Below, piece by piece: positions 17,204 to 26,075 of a DNA stretch of 34,947 bases. The notes under the pieces were generated by a model that saw only the letters and a program-made list of their open reading frames with translations, did no database searches and was not told the origin of the DNA. The DNA is from Salinivirgaceae bacterium. Its GTDB lineage: Bacteria; Bacteroidota; Bacteroidia; Bacteroidales; Salinivirgaceae. The first letter of the stretch is position 1. Every line of letters begins with the position of its first letter. Location: positions 1 to 34,947 of the forward strand of contig PKTE01000267.1 of NCBI GenBank assembly GCA_002869335.1, read 5' to 3'. Position numbers and translations under genes: made by a program.

Positions 17204-18805
17204 ATGAAACCTTTATCAAAACTATTTTTAGCTATTCTATCCGCAGTGTTATTGGTTGCGGTATGGTACAGCTCTTCGCTGATTTTTTTACTGTTTTTTG
17301 CATTTGTGCCGCTTTTATTGATTGAAGAAGATTATTAAGACACACATAAAAATTCTTTAGGTGTGTTTAATTATGCATATATCACATTCTTTTTGTGGAA
17401 TCTGTTTACAACTTTTTGGATATATAAAGCAACCCCTGTTGGTGCCGCAATGGCAGTATTAGCCAATAGTGCACTTATGGCTTTTGTTTTTTGGATGTAT
17501 CATTTGTCACGCAGATATACAAACGGAAAAGTTGGGAGGTATGCATTAATATTTTGGTGGTTAGCATTTGAATTTTTGTTTTTCAAGACTGAAATTTCCT
17601 GGCCATGGTTAACACTTGGGAATGCTTTTGCCGATAATGTCACAATAATACAATGGTTTGAATACACAGGTGTATTAGGAGGTAGTTTGTGGGTTTTATT
17701 TGCCAATGTAATTATTGTTTCATCTATTGCTGAAACTGTTATCCAAAGACAAACAATGCTCCGACGCTTAATTGCCAATGGTGTGTTATTGCTTCTACTT
17801 ATTGTTATACCGATAGTAATTTCTTTGATTCGCTATAATAACTATACTGAAAAAGGTAATCCGGTAGAAGTGGTTGTATTACAGCCAAATATAGATCCCT
17901 ATCATGAGAAGTTTGGCTCAATGGATGCCATGGAGCAAGTTACCAGGTTATTGAGTGTGGCCGATAATATGGTGACGCCTAATACTAAGTATGTTGTTGG
18001 GCCTGAAACAGCAATAGTTGAAATTATTTGGGAAGAGCATGTAAATAGTTATGCTTCCATTCGGATGATTAATAGTTTTTTGAAGGAGAATGATCATGTT
18101 GCCTTTGTAGTGGGGGCTTCCACAAGAATGGAATATGAATCAGGAGCAAATATTCCTCCAACTGCACGTAAATTTAAAAATGCGGATCGCTATTACGATA
18201 GGTTTAATACAGCTATGCAAATTACGCCAAATACTATAGATTTTTATCATAAGTCACAATTGGTATTGGGTGTAGAAAAGATGCCATATTACAAATATTT
18301 TAAATTTTTAGATAGTTTTTCAGCTGATTTAGGGGGTACTGTAGGTAGCCTGGGCGTTCAGGAAGAACCCTCTGTTTTTAAATATAAAGGTTCTGTTACG
18401 GCACCTATTATATGCTATGAATCAATATATGCTGAATATGTTACTGAATATGTAAAAAAAGGAGCGGGGTTACTTTTTATAATTACTAATGATGGTTGGT
18501 GGGGAAATACTCCTGGTTATAAACAGCATATGCGCTACGCAACTTTAAGGGCTATTGAAAACAGAAGAAGTATAGCCAGATCTGCCAATACTGGGATTTC
18601 TGCATTTATAAATCAAAGGGGAGATATAATAAAACCTACAAAATGGTGGGTGCCAACCGCCATAAGAGATGAAATTTACGAAAATACTGAATTGACTTAT
18701 TATTCAGAGAATGGCGATTACATTGGAAGAGTGGCAACTTTTCTTACAGTTTTAATTATTTTATTGATGGTTGTGACTAGTATTTTAACAAAAAAGAGCA
18801 CGTAA
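17204..18805 (+). pseudogene. lnt: Apolipoprotein N-acyltransferase gene interrupted by one in-frame TAA
   Basis: Lnt transfers a third acyl chain onto bacterial lipoproteins in the inner membrane. Reading from the ATG at 17204 gives a hydrophobic N-terminus (MKPLSKLFLAILSAV, then PLLLIEEDY), then TAA at 17336-17338, then the same frame continues without loss through DTHKNSLG into VFNYAYITFFLWN (GTG at 17363). Ignoring the stop gives about 533 codons, normal for the family. Further membrane helices are followed by a nitrilase-like domain with E268 (GPETAI), K350 (YHKSQLVLG) and C404 (ICYESIY), the complete catalytic triad. Restart at the GTG would lose the first membrane segment. Lnt is usually important or essential in Gram-negatives, though some lack it, so sequence error or readthrough must be weighed against decay. 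Confidence 0.85.
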
Positions 18806-18820
18806 TAATACGTACTCTTT
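18787..18820 (-). terminator. Intrinsic terminator for the transketolase gene
   Basis: Arms 18793-18804 and 18809-18820 (GAGxACGTA type, one mismatch) with a 4-base loop. On the minus strand a run of Ts follows (18792 downward). It lies in the last codons and stop of lnt, 21 bases beyond the transketolase stop, and may also slow lnt transcripts on the plus strand. Confidence 0.65.
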
Positions 18821-18840
18821 AAATTTGTTATAAATATTTT

Positions 18841-19686
18841 TTAATAATCACCTAAAGTTTCAGTTAACTGACTTAGTGCGTTATCTTTTTGTTCGTCATT
18901 TGGAGCTGCTCCATGCCATTTGTGTGTTCCTTGCATGAAATCAACGCCATATCCCATTTCTGTTTTCATGAGAATAACAACAGGTTTGGCTTTTCCAGTT
19001 TCAGCTTTTGCTTGTTCCATTACCTTTAGAATATCTTCTATGTTGTTTCCGTTCATTTCCAGAACTGTCCAACCAAATGATTCCCATTTCGCTTTAAGAT
19101 TACCTAAAGAAAGAACTTCATCAACAGGTCCGTCAATTTGTTGTCCGTTATAATCTACTGTAGCAATTAAGTTGTCTATTTTATTGGCTGCAGCGTACAT
19201 TGCGGCTTCCCAAATTTGACCTTCTTGCAATTCTCCATCTCCGTGAAGTGTGAAAACAAGTTTTTTATCCCCGTTTAGTTTTTTAGTAAGCGCTGCACCA
19301 CAAGCTACTGAAAGCCCTTGCCCTAATGAACCCGATGCAATTCTAACTCCTGGTAAACCTTCTTCCGGAGTTGGGTGTCCTTGTAATCGTGTATTTAATT
19401 TACGGAATGTTCCAAGTTCACTAATTGGGAAATATCCTACGCGACTTAATACACTGTACCATACATGTGAGATATGCCCATTAGAAAGAAAGAATAGATC
19501 CTGGTTTTTACCATCCATTTCAAATTGTTCTGGATTGTGGTCCATAATTTCAAAATAGAGGGTTGTTAGAAAATCAGCACATCCCAGAGATCCTCCAGGG
19601 TGTCCACTTGCTACACCATGTACCATTCTTATGATATCTCTTCTTACTTGGGTTGCAGTATTTTGTAGTTCTTGAATATTGCTCAT
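18841..19686 (-). CDS. Transketolase, N-terminal (thiamine diphosphate-binding) subunit
   Basis: 281 residues, the standard length of the N-terminal half in split transketolases. Visible: ASGHPGGSLGCAD (26-38), SNGHISHVWYS (68-78), ASGSLGQGLS (117-126) and the thiamine diphosphate motif from GDGELQEGQIWEAA (149-162) to the Asn in DYNG (178-181). It ends naturally in LGDY. The enzyme moves two-carbon units in the pentose phosphate pathway and needs a C-terminal subunit. That partner is normally adjacent, but none is present on either side: lnt lies downstream and a DUF4421 gene upstream. The partner must be elsewhere, or this protein has another role. Confidence 0.92.
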   Translation of the reverse strand: MSNIQELQNTATQVRRDIIRMVHGVASGHPGGSLGCADFLTTLYFEIMDHNPEQFEMDGKNQDLFFLSNGHISHVWYSVLSRVGYFPISELGTFRKLNTRLQGHPTPEEGLPGVRIASGSLGQGLSVACGAALTKKLNGDKKLVFTLHGDGELQEGQIWEAAMYAAANKIDNLIATVDYNGQQIDGPVDEVLSLGNLKAKWESFGWTVLEMNGNNIEDILKVMEQAKAETGKAKPVVILMKTEMGYGVDFMQGTHKWHGAAPNDEQKDNALSQLTETLGDY

Positions 19687-19705
19687 GATAAATTGAATTT
19701 GGCTG

Positions 19706-19713
19706 CAAAAATA
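19706..19713 (-). promoter_or_regulatory. Candidate -7 promoter element for the transketolase gene
   Basis: Minus-strand TATTTTTG fits TAnnTTTG, 19 bases before the start codon. No clear -33 TTTG is seen, so support is weak. Confidence 0.3.
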
Positions 19714-19753
19714 GATAATTTTTAGGAATAGACGGAGTAGTTTTGAAGTTATT

Positions 19754-20812
19754 TTAGAACAGTTTCTTTTTCAAACCAAAACGGTAGCCAACTGTAAACC
19801 TCACATTCCCATATCCGAAATTAATGGCTGTTTGTTCTTTATTGAACAGATTATTTGAGCCGGTAACACCCGATATTGCTGCATAAAATCTTTTTTTATT
19901 GTATCCTAAAGAGGCTCTTCCAACGGTTGAGACTCCTAATCCGTTTTTATTATCTACAAGATTTCCTTCCGGACCATAAGCTGAATAGCTTTGAAGTCCA
20001 AATACTGGAACAAACCCTAATGTTAAAAAGTATTTTTTCCAGAAAAAAAAAGTGTATATATAGCCCACTGAAAAACCTACGTTTATGGCTACAATATTTG
20101 AAAATAAACCTTTCTCAGAATAATTTTCGGTAGCAAAATGAGGAACAACTAGAGAATCAGCTGCTGCTCCACTTATGAATGCATATCCACCAATGAGTAA
20201 TGATCCTGCTCTCTTTTTTTGGATCTCGTTGTAGTCATAAGATGCTTTATATGAGAATTTTCTGTGGTTTTTTACATATCTGACAGCTATACCTACATTA
20301 CTATAAGTTAAATCAGGTCTTTGATAATAACTTATGTCCAGATTTTCAAAATTCTGAAAATATGTATCCATATTTTCAAGGTAAAAACCTTTGTAGTATT
20401 GGAAATAACCGTCTATTACAAATTTCCTTAGATAAGTGTTGATTTGTATATCTAACCCCTCGGTTTCACCATATTTTAAAGTCCTTGATTCTGTTTGTGG
20501 AATGCCAAAACCTAAGCTAATTCCCAGCCATTTGTATGAGGCTTTGAAGCCTAAAGATGTTTTTGTGTTTACCTGGTAAAACAATTCTTGTTCGTTTTTG
20601 ACATCAGAAAGGCTAAAATCAACATTTTTTTTAGGTAATGATAATCCAATAACTAAATCGTCATAATATGACTTGATGTATGATGTGTCAAATTTGGTTT
20701 TTTCTTGAGTGGCTATTTCTAAACTTGATATATCTTGACTAAAAACAGAGGTGTTGCCAATAAAGCACATGAATAATAGCCAAATAGTGGTTTTGAAATT
20801 GGGTTTTATCAT
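19754..20812 (-). CDS. Outer-membrane protein of DUF4421 type
   Basis: 352 residues with a signal peptide (about 1-25, ending TSVFSQ). The segment FDTSYIKSYYDDLVIGLSLP (41-60) and many amphipathic strands (ISLGFGIPQTESRTLKYG, VRFTVGYRFGLKKKLF at the end) match the DUF4421 family of Bacteroidota outer-membrane beta-barrels, whose function is not known. Its ATG overlaps the mqnD stop as ATGA, so it is translated as the last member of the mqnB-mqnD unit. That link to menaquinone synthesis is positional only. Confidence 0.75.
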   Translation of the reverse strand: MIKPNFKTTIWLLFMCFIGNTSVFSQDISSLEIATQEKTKFDTSYIKSYYDDLVIGLSLPKKNVDFSLSDVKNEQELFYQVNTKTSLGFKASYKWLGISLGFGIPQTESRTLKYGETEGLDIQINTYLRKFVIDGYFQYYKGFYLENMDTYFQNFENLDISYYQRPDLTYSNVGIAVRYVKNHRKFSYKASYDYNEIQKKRAGSLLIGGYAFISGAAADSLVVPHFATENYSEKGLFSNIVAINVGFSVGYIYTFFFWKKYFLTLGFVPVFGLQSYSAYGPEGNLVDNKNGLGVSTVGRASLGYNKKRFYAAISGVTGSNNLFNKEQTAINFGYGNVRFTVGYRFGLKKKLF

Positions 20813-21633
20813 AAGAATATTGGTTGGGTAAGTTGTTTTTGATTTATTCTTGCTGCTTCTTTTACCAAATATTCAATTGCTGACTTGCCATCAGATTTGA
20901 TATTGATGCTATAGTCATTTACATATAAATCAATATGTTGTTTCATTACTTCCTCATCTAAATCCTGGGCATGATTTTTTACATAGGGTAGTGAAGCTTT
21001 CGGGTTTATCATTGCGAATTTAACGCTTTGAGCTATTATGGATTGAATGTCTTCTTTAACATTTTTATCTAGGTCTCTCCTAATAGCAATGCCGCCAAGT
21101 GGTAATGGTAATTTTATTTTTTCTTCCCAAACTTCTCCTAAATCAGCAACTTTTAGCAATCCTTTTTTATGAAAACTAAATCGCGTTTCATGTATAATTA
21201 ATCCTGCATCGGTTTCTCCACTTAGCACAGCTTCTTCAATGTCAGAAAATAGATAAGCTTTTTTATTTTGAACTTCTGGGAAAAGCGATTCTAATAATAG
21301 ATTTGCTGTGGTTTTAAATCCTGGGATAGCCATTTTAGCATCAGCTAGTTCATCAGGGTAGATTTTGTGTTTGCTAATGATAAGTGGTCCATTTCCAAAG
21401 CCTAATGCAGCTCCAGAACTTAGTAACTGGTAGTGCTCACTAAGTTGGCCATATGCATTTATACTTATTTTAGAAATATCGTTTATTTGTTGAGCGGCTT
21501 GTTCATTGAGTTCTTCAATGTCCATTAGATTTATTTCAAAATTATAATTACCAGTGTGCACTAATTTATGTACCATGGCGTGGAACATGAAAGTATCATT
21601 GGGACAAGTTGAAAAGGCAAGTTTTAATTTCAT
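20809..21633 (-). CDS. mqnD: 1,4-dihydroxy-6-naphthoate synthase MqnD
   Basis: 274 residues, usual length. The N-terminal FSTCPNDTFMFHAM (7-20) and the periplasmic-binding-protein-like fold (GNGPLIISK, ETDAGLIIHETRF, LPLPLGGIAIRRDL) are characteristic of MqnD. It converts cyclic dehypoxanthinyl futalosine to 1,4-dihydroxy-6-naphthoate, the final early step of the futalosine menaquinone pathway, in the cytoplasm. The start is 2 bases after the mqnB stop, and its TGA overlaps the start of the DUF4421 gene. MqnA is the closest relative, but the CPNDTF signature favours MqnD. Confidence 0.92.
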   Translation of the reverse strand: MKLKLAFSTCPNDTFMFHAMVHKLVHTGNYNFEINLMDIEELNEQAAQQINDISKISINAYGQLSEHYQLLSSGAALGFGNGPLIISKHKIYPDELADAKMAIPGFKTTANLLLESLFPEVQNKKAYLFSDIEEAVLSGETDAGLIIHETRFSFHKKGLLKVADLGEVWEEKIKLPLPLGGIAIRRDLDKNVKEDIQSIIAQSVKFAMINPKASLPYVKNHAQDLDEEVMKQHIDLYVNDYSINIKSDGKSAIEYLVKEAARINQKQLTQPIFL

Positions 21634-21635
21634 AC

Positions 21636-22331
21636 TTATTTCAGTTTAGTAAGTACTTCCTGATTTACAAATCTATTCAATTCTACAATGGATTCTTTTA
21701 TTTTCCATAGACTTTTATCAGTTTCACCAACATAATTAGAAATGGCTCTTATTTGGATTGAGGGTATATCGAATTCGTTCGCAGTATAAAAGAATGCTGC
21801 CCCTTCCATAGTTTCTATGTCAGGATTATATTTTTTTCCAATTGCATTAATGCGCAATGGATCGTTTGAAATTGTGTCAGAAGTTAAGGCTGTTTTATAT
21901 TTGAGCACTATCTCATTGTCATAACTTGTTTTTATTGGTGTAAATATATTTGAGCTTGAATTTGGTAATCCAGCTTCTTGCCAGTTTTGAATTAAGCTAT
22001 TATTTATTACTATTTGATCATATGCTATGTCTTTTTCAACTTTAACAAGCGAAGTCAGTTTTAATTTATTATCATATGCTCCTGCAATACCAATGTTGAT
22101 CATGCTAGTTGGTTTCCCATATAAGCTGATATGGTGTGTAATTGCTTTAACAGTGTTATATTGACCAATACCTGTTATTATACAATCTATATTTTCAGAG
22201 ATTTTAAAATAAGGGGTATTTGGTTGTTGAATAGTTTGATTTATTCTTGTCAGGTTGCTGACTTCTAGATTAGTGGCTGCAATAATGAGATGGTAGTTTG
22301 TCAATTTATTTAGCTTTCCTATTTCAATCAT
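21636..22331 (-). CDS. mqnB: Futalosine hydrolase MqnB
   Basis: 231 residues in the nucleoside phosphorylase/hydrolase fold. Signatures: ITGIGQYNTVKAITHHI (52-68), MINIGIAGAYD (77-87), METMEGAAFFY-like ETMEGAAFFY with catalytic-type Glu176, and RAISNYVGETD (195-205). It splits futalosine into dehypoxanthine futalosine and hypoxanthine. MTA/SAH nucleosidase is the alternative within the fold, but adjacency to mqnD with a 2-base gap makes MqnB the better call. Presence of both indicates the futalosine rather than the classical Men route. Confidence 0.9.
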   Translation of the reverse strand: MIEIGKLNKLTNYHLIIAATNLEVSNLTRINQTIQQPNTPYFKISENIDCIITGIGQYNTVKAITHHISLYGKPTSMINIGIAGAYDNKLKLTSLVKVEKDIAYDQIVINNSLIQNWQEAGLPNSSSNIFTPIKTSYDNEIVLKYKTALTSDTISNDPLRINAIGKKYNPDIETMEGAAFFYTANEFDIPSIQIRAISNYVGETDKSLWKIKESIVELNRFVNQEVLTKLK

Positions 22332-22401
22332 GCTGCAACTTTTTAAATATGTCTATGTTGAACTTTTAAAGTAAATATTTAATGTTTTAAAATCAAAACA
22401 T

Positions 22402-22409
22402 TACATTTG
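22402..22409 (+). promoter_or_regulatory. Candidate -7 promoter element for the pterin operon
   Basis: TACATTTG fits TAnnTTTG, 22 bases before the ATG at 22432. The -33 region (about 22378) is only TTTAATG, so support is partial. The 100-base gap also serves divergent mqnB. Confidence 0.4.
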
Positions 22410-22431
22410 AAAGTATAAAAGTACACGGTTT

Positions 22432-22845
22432 ATGGTATATGTAACACGCAGGGAGCGCTTTAATGCTGCTCATAGGTTATTTAGAAATGATTGGAGCGAT
22501 GAAACAAATAATGAAATTTTTGGTAAATGCTCCAACCCAAATTGGCATGGGCATAACTATGAATTACATGTTACGGTAAGGGGTAAAGTTAGTACTGAAA
22601 CAGGATTTGTAGTCAATCTTAAAGATTTGAGCAGGATTTTAAAAACAAAAATTGTAGATAAAGTAGATCACAAAAATCTGAACCTTGAAGTTGAATTTTT
22701 AAAAGGAATGATTATTTCTTCGGAGAATTTAGCCAAAGCTTTTTGGAGAGAGATTGAACATGATATTAAGCTTTTAGGCGCAGAACTACATTGTGTAAAA
22801 GTAACTGAAACTGAGAATAATTACGTTGAGTATTTTGGAGAATAA
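22432..22845 (+). CDS. 6-pyruvoyl-tetrahydropterin synthase / 6-carboxytetrahydropterin synthase family
   Basis: 137 residues, one T-fold domain. Zinc ligands His14 (FNAAHRLF), His39 and His41 (NWHGHNYEL), catalytic-type Cys33 (GKCSNPN), the D79-H80 pair (VDHKNLN) and the closing ETENNYVEYFGE are all visible. It acts on dihydroneopterin triphosphate, the product of FolE encoded 13 bases downstream, giving either 6-pyruvoyl-tetrahydropterin or, as QueD, 6-carboxytetrahydropterin for queuosine. The CSNPNxHGHNY form resembles the PTPS side of the family, but the two activities cannot be separated by eye and no other queuosine gene is near. Confidence 0.9.
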   Translation: MVYVTRRERFNAAHRLFRNDWSDETNNEIFGKCSNPNWHGHNYELHVTVRGKVSTETGFVVNLKDLSRILKTKIVDKVDHKNLNLEVEFLKGMIISSENLAKAFWREIEHDIKLLGAELHCVKVTETENNYVEYFGE

Positions 22846-22858
22846 TAAATGAAATATT

Positions 22859-23491
22859 ATGGATATTAGATTTAACGGGACAAATAGTGACGATGGATAT
22901 AGTAGAATAGATCAATATAATGATGAGGCTACAGAGAAGTTAGCTAAATATTATCATGGCGTTTTGGGTGCAATTGGTGAAGATCCAGATAGAGAAGGAT
23001 TACAACAAACGCCAATCCGAGTTGCCAAAGCTATGCAGTTTTTAACACAGGGTTATCATAAGTCGCCTGAAGATATATTGAATTCTGCTAAATTTAAAGA
23101 GGATTATAAGCATATGGTTTTGGTGAAAAATATTGAGCTTTATTCAATGTGTGAACATCATATGTTACCATTTTTTGGAAAAGCCCATGTGGCATATATT
23201 CCCGATGGTTATATTACTGGTTTGAGTAAAATTGCCAGGGTTGTGGAAGTTTTCGCACGCAGACTTCAAGTGCAGGAGCGTTTAACTAACCAAATTAGAG
23301 ATTCAATTCAAAATGCACTTAATCCTATTGGTGTTGCTGTTGTAATTGAAGCCCAACACATGTGTATGCAAATGCGTGGTATTCAGAAGCAAAGTTCAAT
23401 AACTACAACCTCTGCTTTTACAGGTGCATTTTTAGAAAAGATGAGCACTCGAGAAGAGTTTATACATTTAGTAGGAGCGAAACTGAGTTAG
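22859..23491 (+). CDS. folE: GTP cyclohydrolase I FolE
   Basis: 210 residues, complete. Motifs: [20 protein letters not shown] (47-66), [20 protein letters not shown] (96-115) with zinc ligands C98 and H101, [20 protein letters not shown] (121-140), and [17 protein letters not shown] (164-180) with the third ligand C169. It converts GTP to dihydroneopterin triphosphate, the first step toward folate and other pterins. It follows the pterin synthase gene after 13 bases in one operon, and a strong hairpin terminator lies 19 bases past its TAG stop. Confidence 0.97.
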   Translation: MDIRFNGTNSDDGYSRIDQYNDEATEKLAKYYHGVLGAIGEDPDREGLQQTPIRVAKAMQFLTQGYHKSPEDILNSAKFKEDYKHMVLVKNIELYSMCEHHMLPFFGKAHVAYIPDGYITGLSKIARVVEVFARRLQVQERLTNQIRDSIQNALNPIGVAVVIEAQHMCMQMRGIQKQSSITTTSAFTGAFLEKMSTREEFIHLVGAKLS

Positions 23492-23510
23492 AAATTCTTA
23501 TATAAAAATA

Positions 23511-23540
23511 AATCCCCGCTTAAAAGTCTAAGCGGGGATT
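23511..23540. terminator. Bidirectional intrinsic terminator between folE and the beta-barrel gene
   Basis: Perfect 12-base arms 23511-23522 and 23529-23540 (core CCCCGC/GCGGGG) with a 6-base loop. T-rich sequence follows on the plus strand and A-rich sequence precedes it, so it can end both converging transcripts. Confidence 0.85.
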
Positions 23541-23546
23541 CTAATT

Positions 23547-24257
23547 TTATTTTATCAGTTTCATTAAATCATATAAATATGTAAAGGCGATAGTTACTGA
23601 TGTATGCCTATTGCTACCAGTCATAAGAAAGTCGTCGTAGTTGTCAACAAAGCCATGATCTACAAGTAATTCGCCAACTAATAATCCAGGACCCATTTCA
23701 ATTTCAGCACCTCCACCAATACTTAAACCAAAGTCGACAGTTTTGTAATGATTACTTGGAATAATTTCTTCGAATTAAGAGGTTCCATTCGTGTCTTTAG
23801 TTACACTTTTAAACTTTTGACCAGTTGTAATATTAGTATAGAAACCTCCCGATCCATGTAGTTTAATGTCTTTTATTTTGAGAAATGAAAATTTAGCAAG
23901 TATAGGAATACCAATATAATTTGCAATATTTTTACTTGTAGTTGTTGCAGTTTCATTCGGGTCTACAAAATCAGGAAACTCAATTTTACTCTTCCCCCCT
24001 TTTCTTGAAAATAATAACTCCGGCTGTATAGAAATGTTTTCTGTAATTCCAAATTTACATACAACTCCACCTACGACATTTAAAAATAGTTTTGTATCTA
24101 CGCCATCAGGTGTGTAATTTGAAATAAAAGAAGTTCCCATGCCATATTTTGGACCTACATATACAAATCCAATATCTTTACCTGCTATAGTAAATACTTG
24201 TGCCTGGTTATAGCCAAATGCTAATAATGCAATTCCAATTAATAATATTTTTTTCAT
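23547..24257 (-). pseudogene. Outer-membrane beta-barrel (PorT-like) gene interrupted by one in-frame TAA
   Basis: From the ATG at 24257 the protein has a signal peptide (about 1-20, MKKILLIGIALLAFGY) and barrel strands (GFVYVGPKYGMG, NISIQPELLFSRKGG). Translation meets TAA at 23775-23777 after DTNGTS. The same frame then continues FEEIIPSNHYKTVDFGLSIG to a second TAA at 23547-23549, adding clear barrel strands (GGGAEIEMGPGLLVGEL) and an ending in VTIAFTYLYDLMKLIK. The whole would be 236 residues, typical of small PorT/outer-membrane beta-barrel proteins of Bacteroidota. The stop would remove the last third of the barrel, which should prevent folding. Specific function is unknown. Confidence 0.8.
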
Positions 24258-24343
24258 GATTATAATTTAGTTAGTAAATTTTGTTTAAAAATAATTAAAC
24301 TCATTGGTCTTAAAAAAAAATTCCTGCAAAGAGTTAAAAATTT

Positions 24344-24351
24344 TACCTTTG
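24344..24351 (+). promoter_or_regulatory. Candidate -7 promoter element for fabD
   Basis: TACCTTTG matches TAnnTTTG exactly, 32 bases before the ATG. A clear -33 TTTG is not present (TTCCTG at 24321-24326 is the nearest). Confidence 0.45.
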
Positions 24352-24383
24352 TATCCGTTTAAAACTAAAAATTACAGATAACT

Positions 24384-25265
24384 ATGAAAGCATTTGTTTT
24401 TCCCGGACAGGGAGCCCAGTTTGTTGGGATGGGTAAAGATATGTACGATAGCAGTGCTGAGGCAAAAGATATGTTTGAGAAAGCTAATGAGATACTTGGT
24501 TTTCGAATCACAGACCTAATGTTCGAAGGCACCGACGAAGATTTAAAGCAAACTAAAGTAACACAGCCAGCCATTTTCTTGCACTCTACAATTTTAGCTA
24601 AAATGATGGGAGATGCATTTAAACCAGAAATGGTTGCTGGTCATTCATTAGGAGAGTTTTCTGCGCTTGTAGCTGCTGGAGCACTTTCATTTGAAGATGG
24701 ACTTAAGTTAGTTTCAAAGCGTGCAATGGCAATGCAAAAAGCATGTGAAATAGAACCATCTACTATGGCAGCAATCATTGGGTTGGATGATGATGTGGTA
24801 GAAAAAGTTTGTTCAGATATTGAAGAAGTAGTTGTTCCTGCAAATTATAATACAGTTGGCCAATTAGTTATTTCTGGTTCTGTAGCTGGAATTGATAAGG
24901 CTATTGAAAAATTAACTGAAGCCGGAGCAAAACGCGCACTTAAATTACCTGTTGGAGGAGCATTCCACTCACCATTAATGGAACCAGCAAGAGTTGAGCT
25001 TGAAGCTGCTATTAATGAAACTGAGGTTAGCGAGCCTGTTTGCGCTATTTATCAAAATGTAAGTGCAAAAGCAGAGAAAGATCCTACTGTAATTAAGTAA
25101 AATCTTAAAAAGCAGTTAACTGCTCCTGTAAAATGGACGCAAACTGTTCAAAATATGATTACTGATGGTGCCGCTTCATTTACAGAAGTTGGACCGGGTA
25201 AAGCTTTACAGGGAATGATTAAAAAAGTTGATCGGAAAATACCTTGTGAAAGTGCTGAATTATAA
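24384..25265 (+). pseudogene. fabD: Malonyl-CoA:ACP transacylase gene interrupted by one in-frame TAA
   Basis: FabD loads malonyl groups onto acyl carrier protein for fatty-acid synthesis. The first 238 codons carry FPGQGAQFVGMG (6-17), the nucleophile Ser88 in AGHSLGEFSA, and His195 in GGAFHSPLM. TAA at 25098-25100 follows DPTVIK; the frame then continues directly as [17 protein letters not shown] and [14 protein letters not shown] to TAA at 25263-25265, which is the normal FabD C-terminus. The whole is 292 residues, normal length. The position usually holds Glu, Lys or Gln in relatives as far as I recall. FabD is generally essential, so either the base is wrong, the stop is read through, or another copy exists. 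A terminator follows the second stop, not the first. Confidence 0.88.
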
Positions 25266-25273
25266 GATATTAG

Positions 25274-25299
25274 AAGCCCTGTTTTGCAGGGCTTTTTTT
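25274..25299 (+). terminator. Intrinsic terminator after fabD
   Basis: Arms 25274-25281 and 25287-25294 (AAGCCCTG/CAGGGCTT), 5-base loop, then a T-run to 25299. It overlaps the end of the convergent SDR gene by 2 bases. Confidence 0.85.
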
Positions 25300-26071
25300 A
25301 TAGGGTCGACTTAATAGTTCCTCCATCTACTGCATAAACCTGTCCATTTACAAATTTTGAAGATGGTGATAATAGCCATGCCGCCAATTGTCCAAGATCA
25401 TTTGGGTCTCCCATTTTGCCAGCAGGGATGTTTTCCTCCCATTTTTCTTTAGCCTCATTATATGATATATTTTCAATTTCACTTTTCTTTTTAATTAGGC
25501 GCTCAATAGCAGGAGTAGCATGTGACCCAGGAGCAATCATGTTAAACGTAATGTTTTGACCTTGAATTTCTTGTGAAAGGGTTTTCATCATGCCTAATAC
25601 GGCTAATCTAAGTGATGTGCTTAAGATTAAATTTTCAATAGGTTGTTTTACTGATGAGCTTTCAATAAATACGATTCTTCCGTATTGTTTATTTTCAAAA
25701 TAGGGAAGAAGTTTTTTCACTATATCAACTTTCCACCTTAAGAGGTTTTGATAAGCATTATCCCAATCGCTTAATTCTGTTTCATTGAAACTCATTGCTG
25801 GTGGACCTCCTGCATTTATCAAAATACCTGATATTTTTTTCTCTGAGGCTATCTTTACAAGCTCGTTTATGGTTTCGGTTTGTGAAATATCTCCTTGAAA
25901 AGGAATAAAATTATCCCCAAGTTCTAGCTGTGTTTGTTTTAATTTTTCCAAATTTCTGGCAATGCCAATAACTGAAGCATTTTCTCTAATCAAGGCTTTT
26001 GCGGTTCCTTTACCAAATCCGCTTGATGCGCCGCAAACTATGAAAGTTTGATTTTCAATTTTCAGATCCAT
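25298..26071 (-). CDS. Atypical SDR-family oxidoreductase
   Basis: 257 residues, Rossmann fold. The N-terminal nucleotide loop is VCGASSGFGKGTA (12-24), NAGGPP (86-91) follows, and the Ser patch is VFIESSS (134-140). The usual YxxxK catalytic pair is replaced: the aligned segment reads NLILSTSLRLAV, with Ser151 and Arg155 at the Tyr and Lys positions. This variant is shared by a known FabG-like subgroup of SDRs (PIxNLxLSNxxR type), so it is a natural divergence rather than damage, and the activity is uncertain. It follows the OsmC gene by 4 bases on the same strand. Confidence 0.88.
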   Translation of the reverse strand: MDLKIENQTFIVCGASSGFGKGTAKALIRENASVIGIARNLEKLKQTQLELGDNFIPFQGDISQTETINELVKIASEKKISGILINAGGPPAMSFNETELSDWDNAYQNLLRWKVDIVKKLLPYFENKQYGRIVFIESSSVKQPIENLILSTSLRLAVLGMMKTLSQEIQGQNITFNMIAPGSHATPAIERLIKKKSEIENISYNEAKEKWEENIPAGKMGDPNDLGQLAAWLLSPSSKFVNGQVYAVDGGTIKSTL

Positions 26072-26075
26072 AAAT

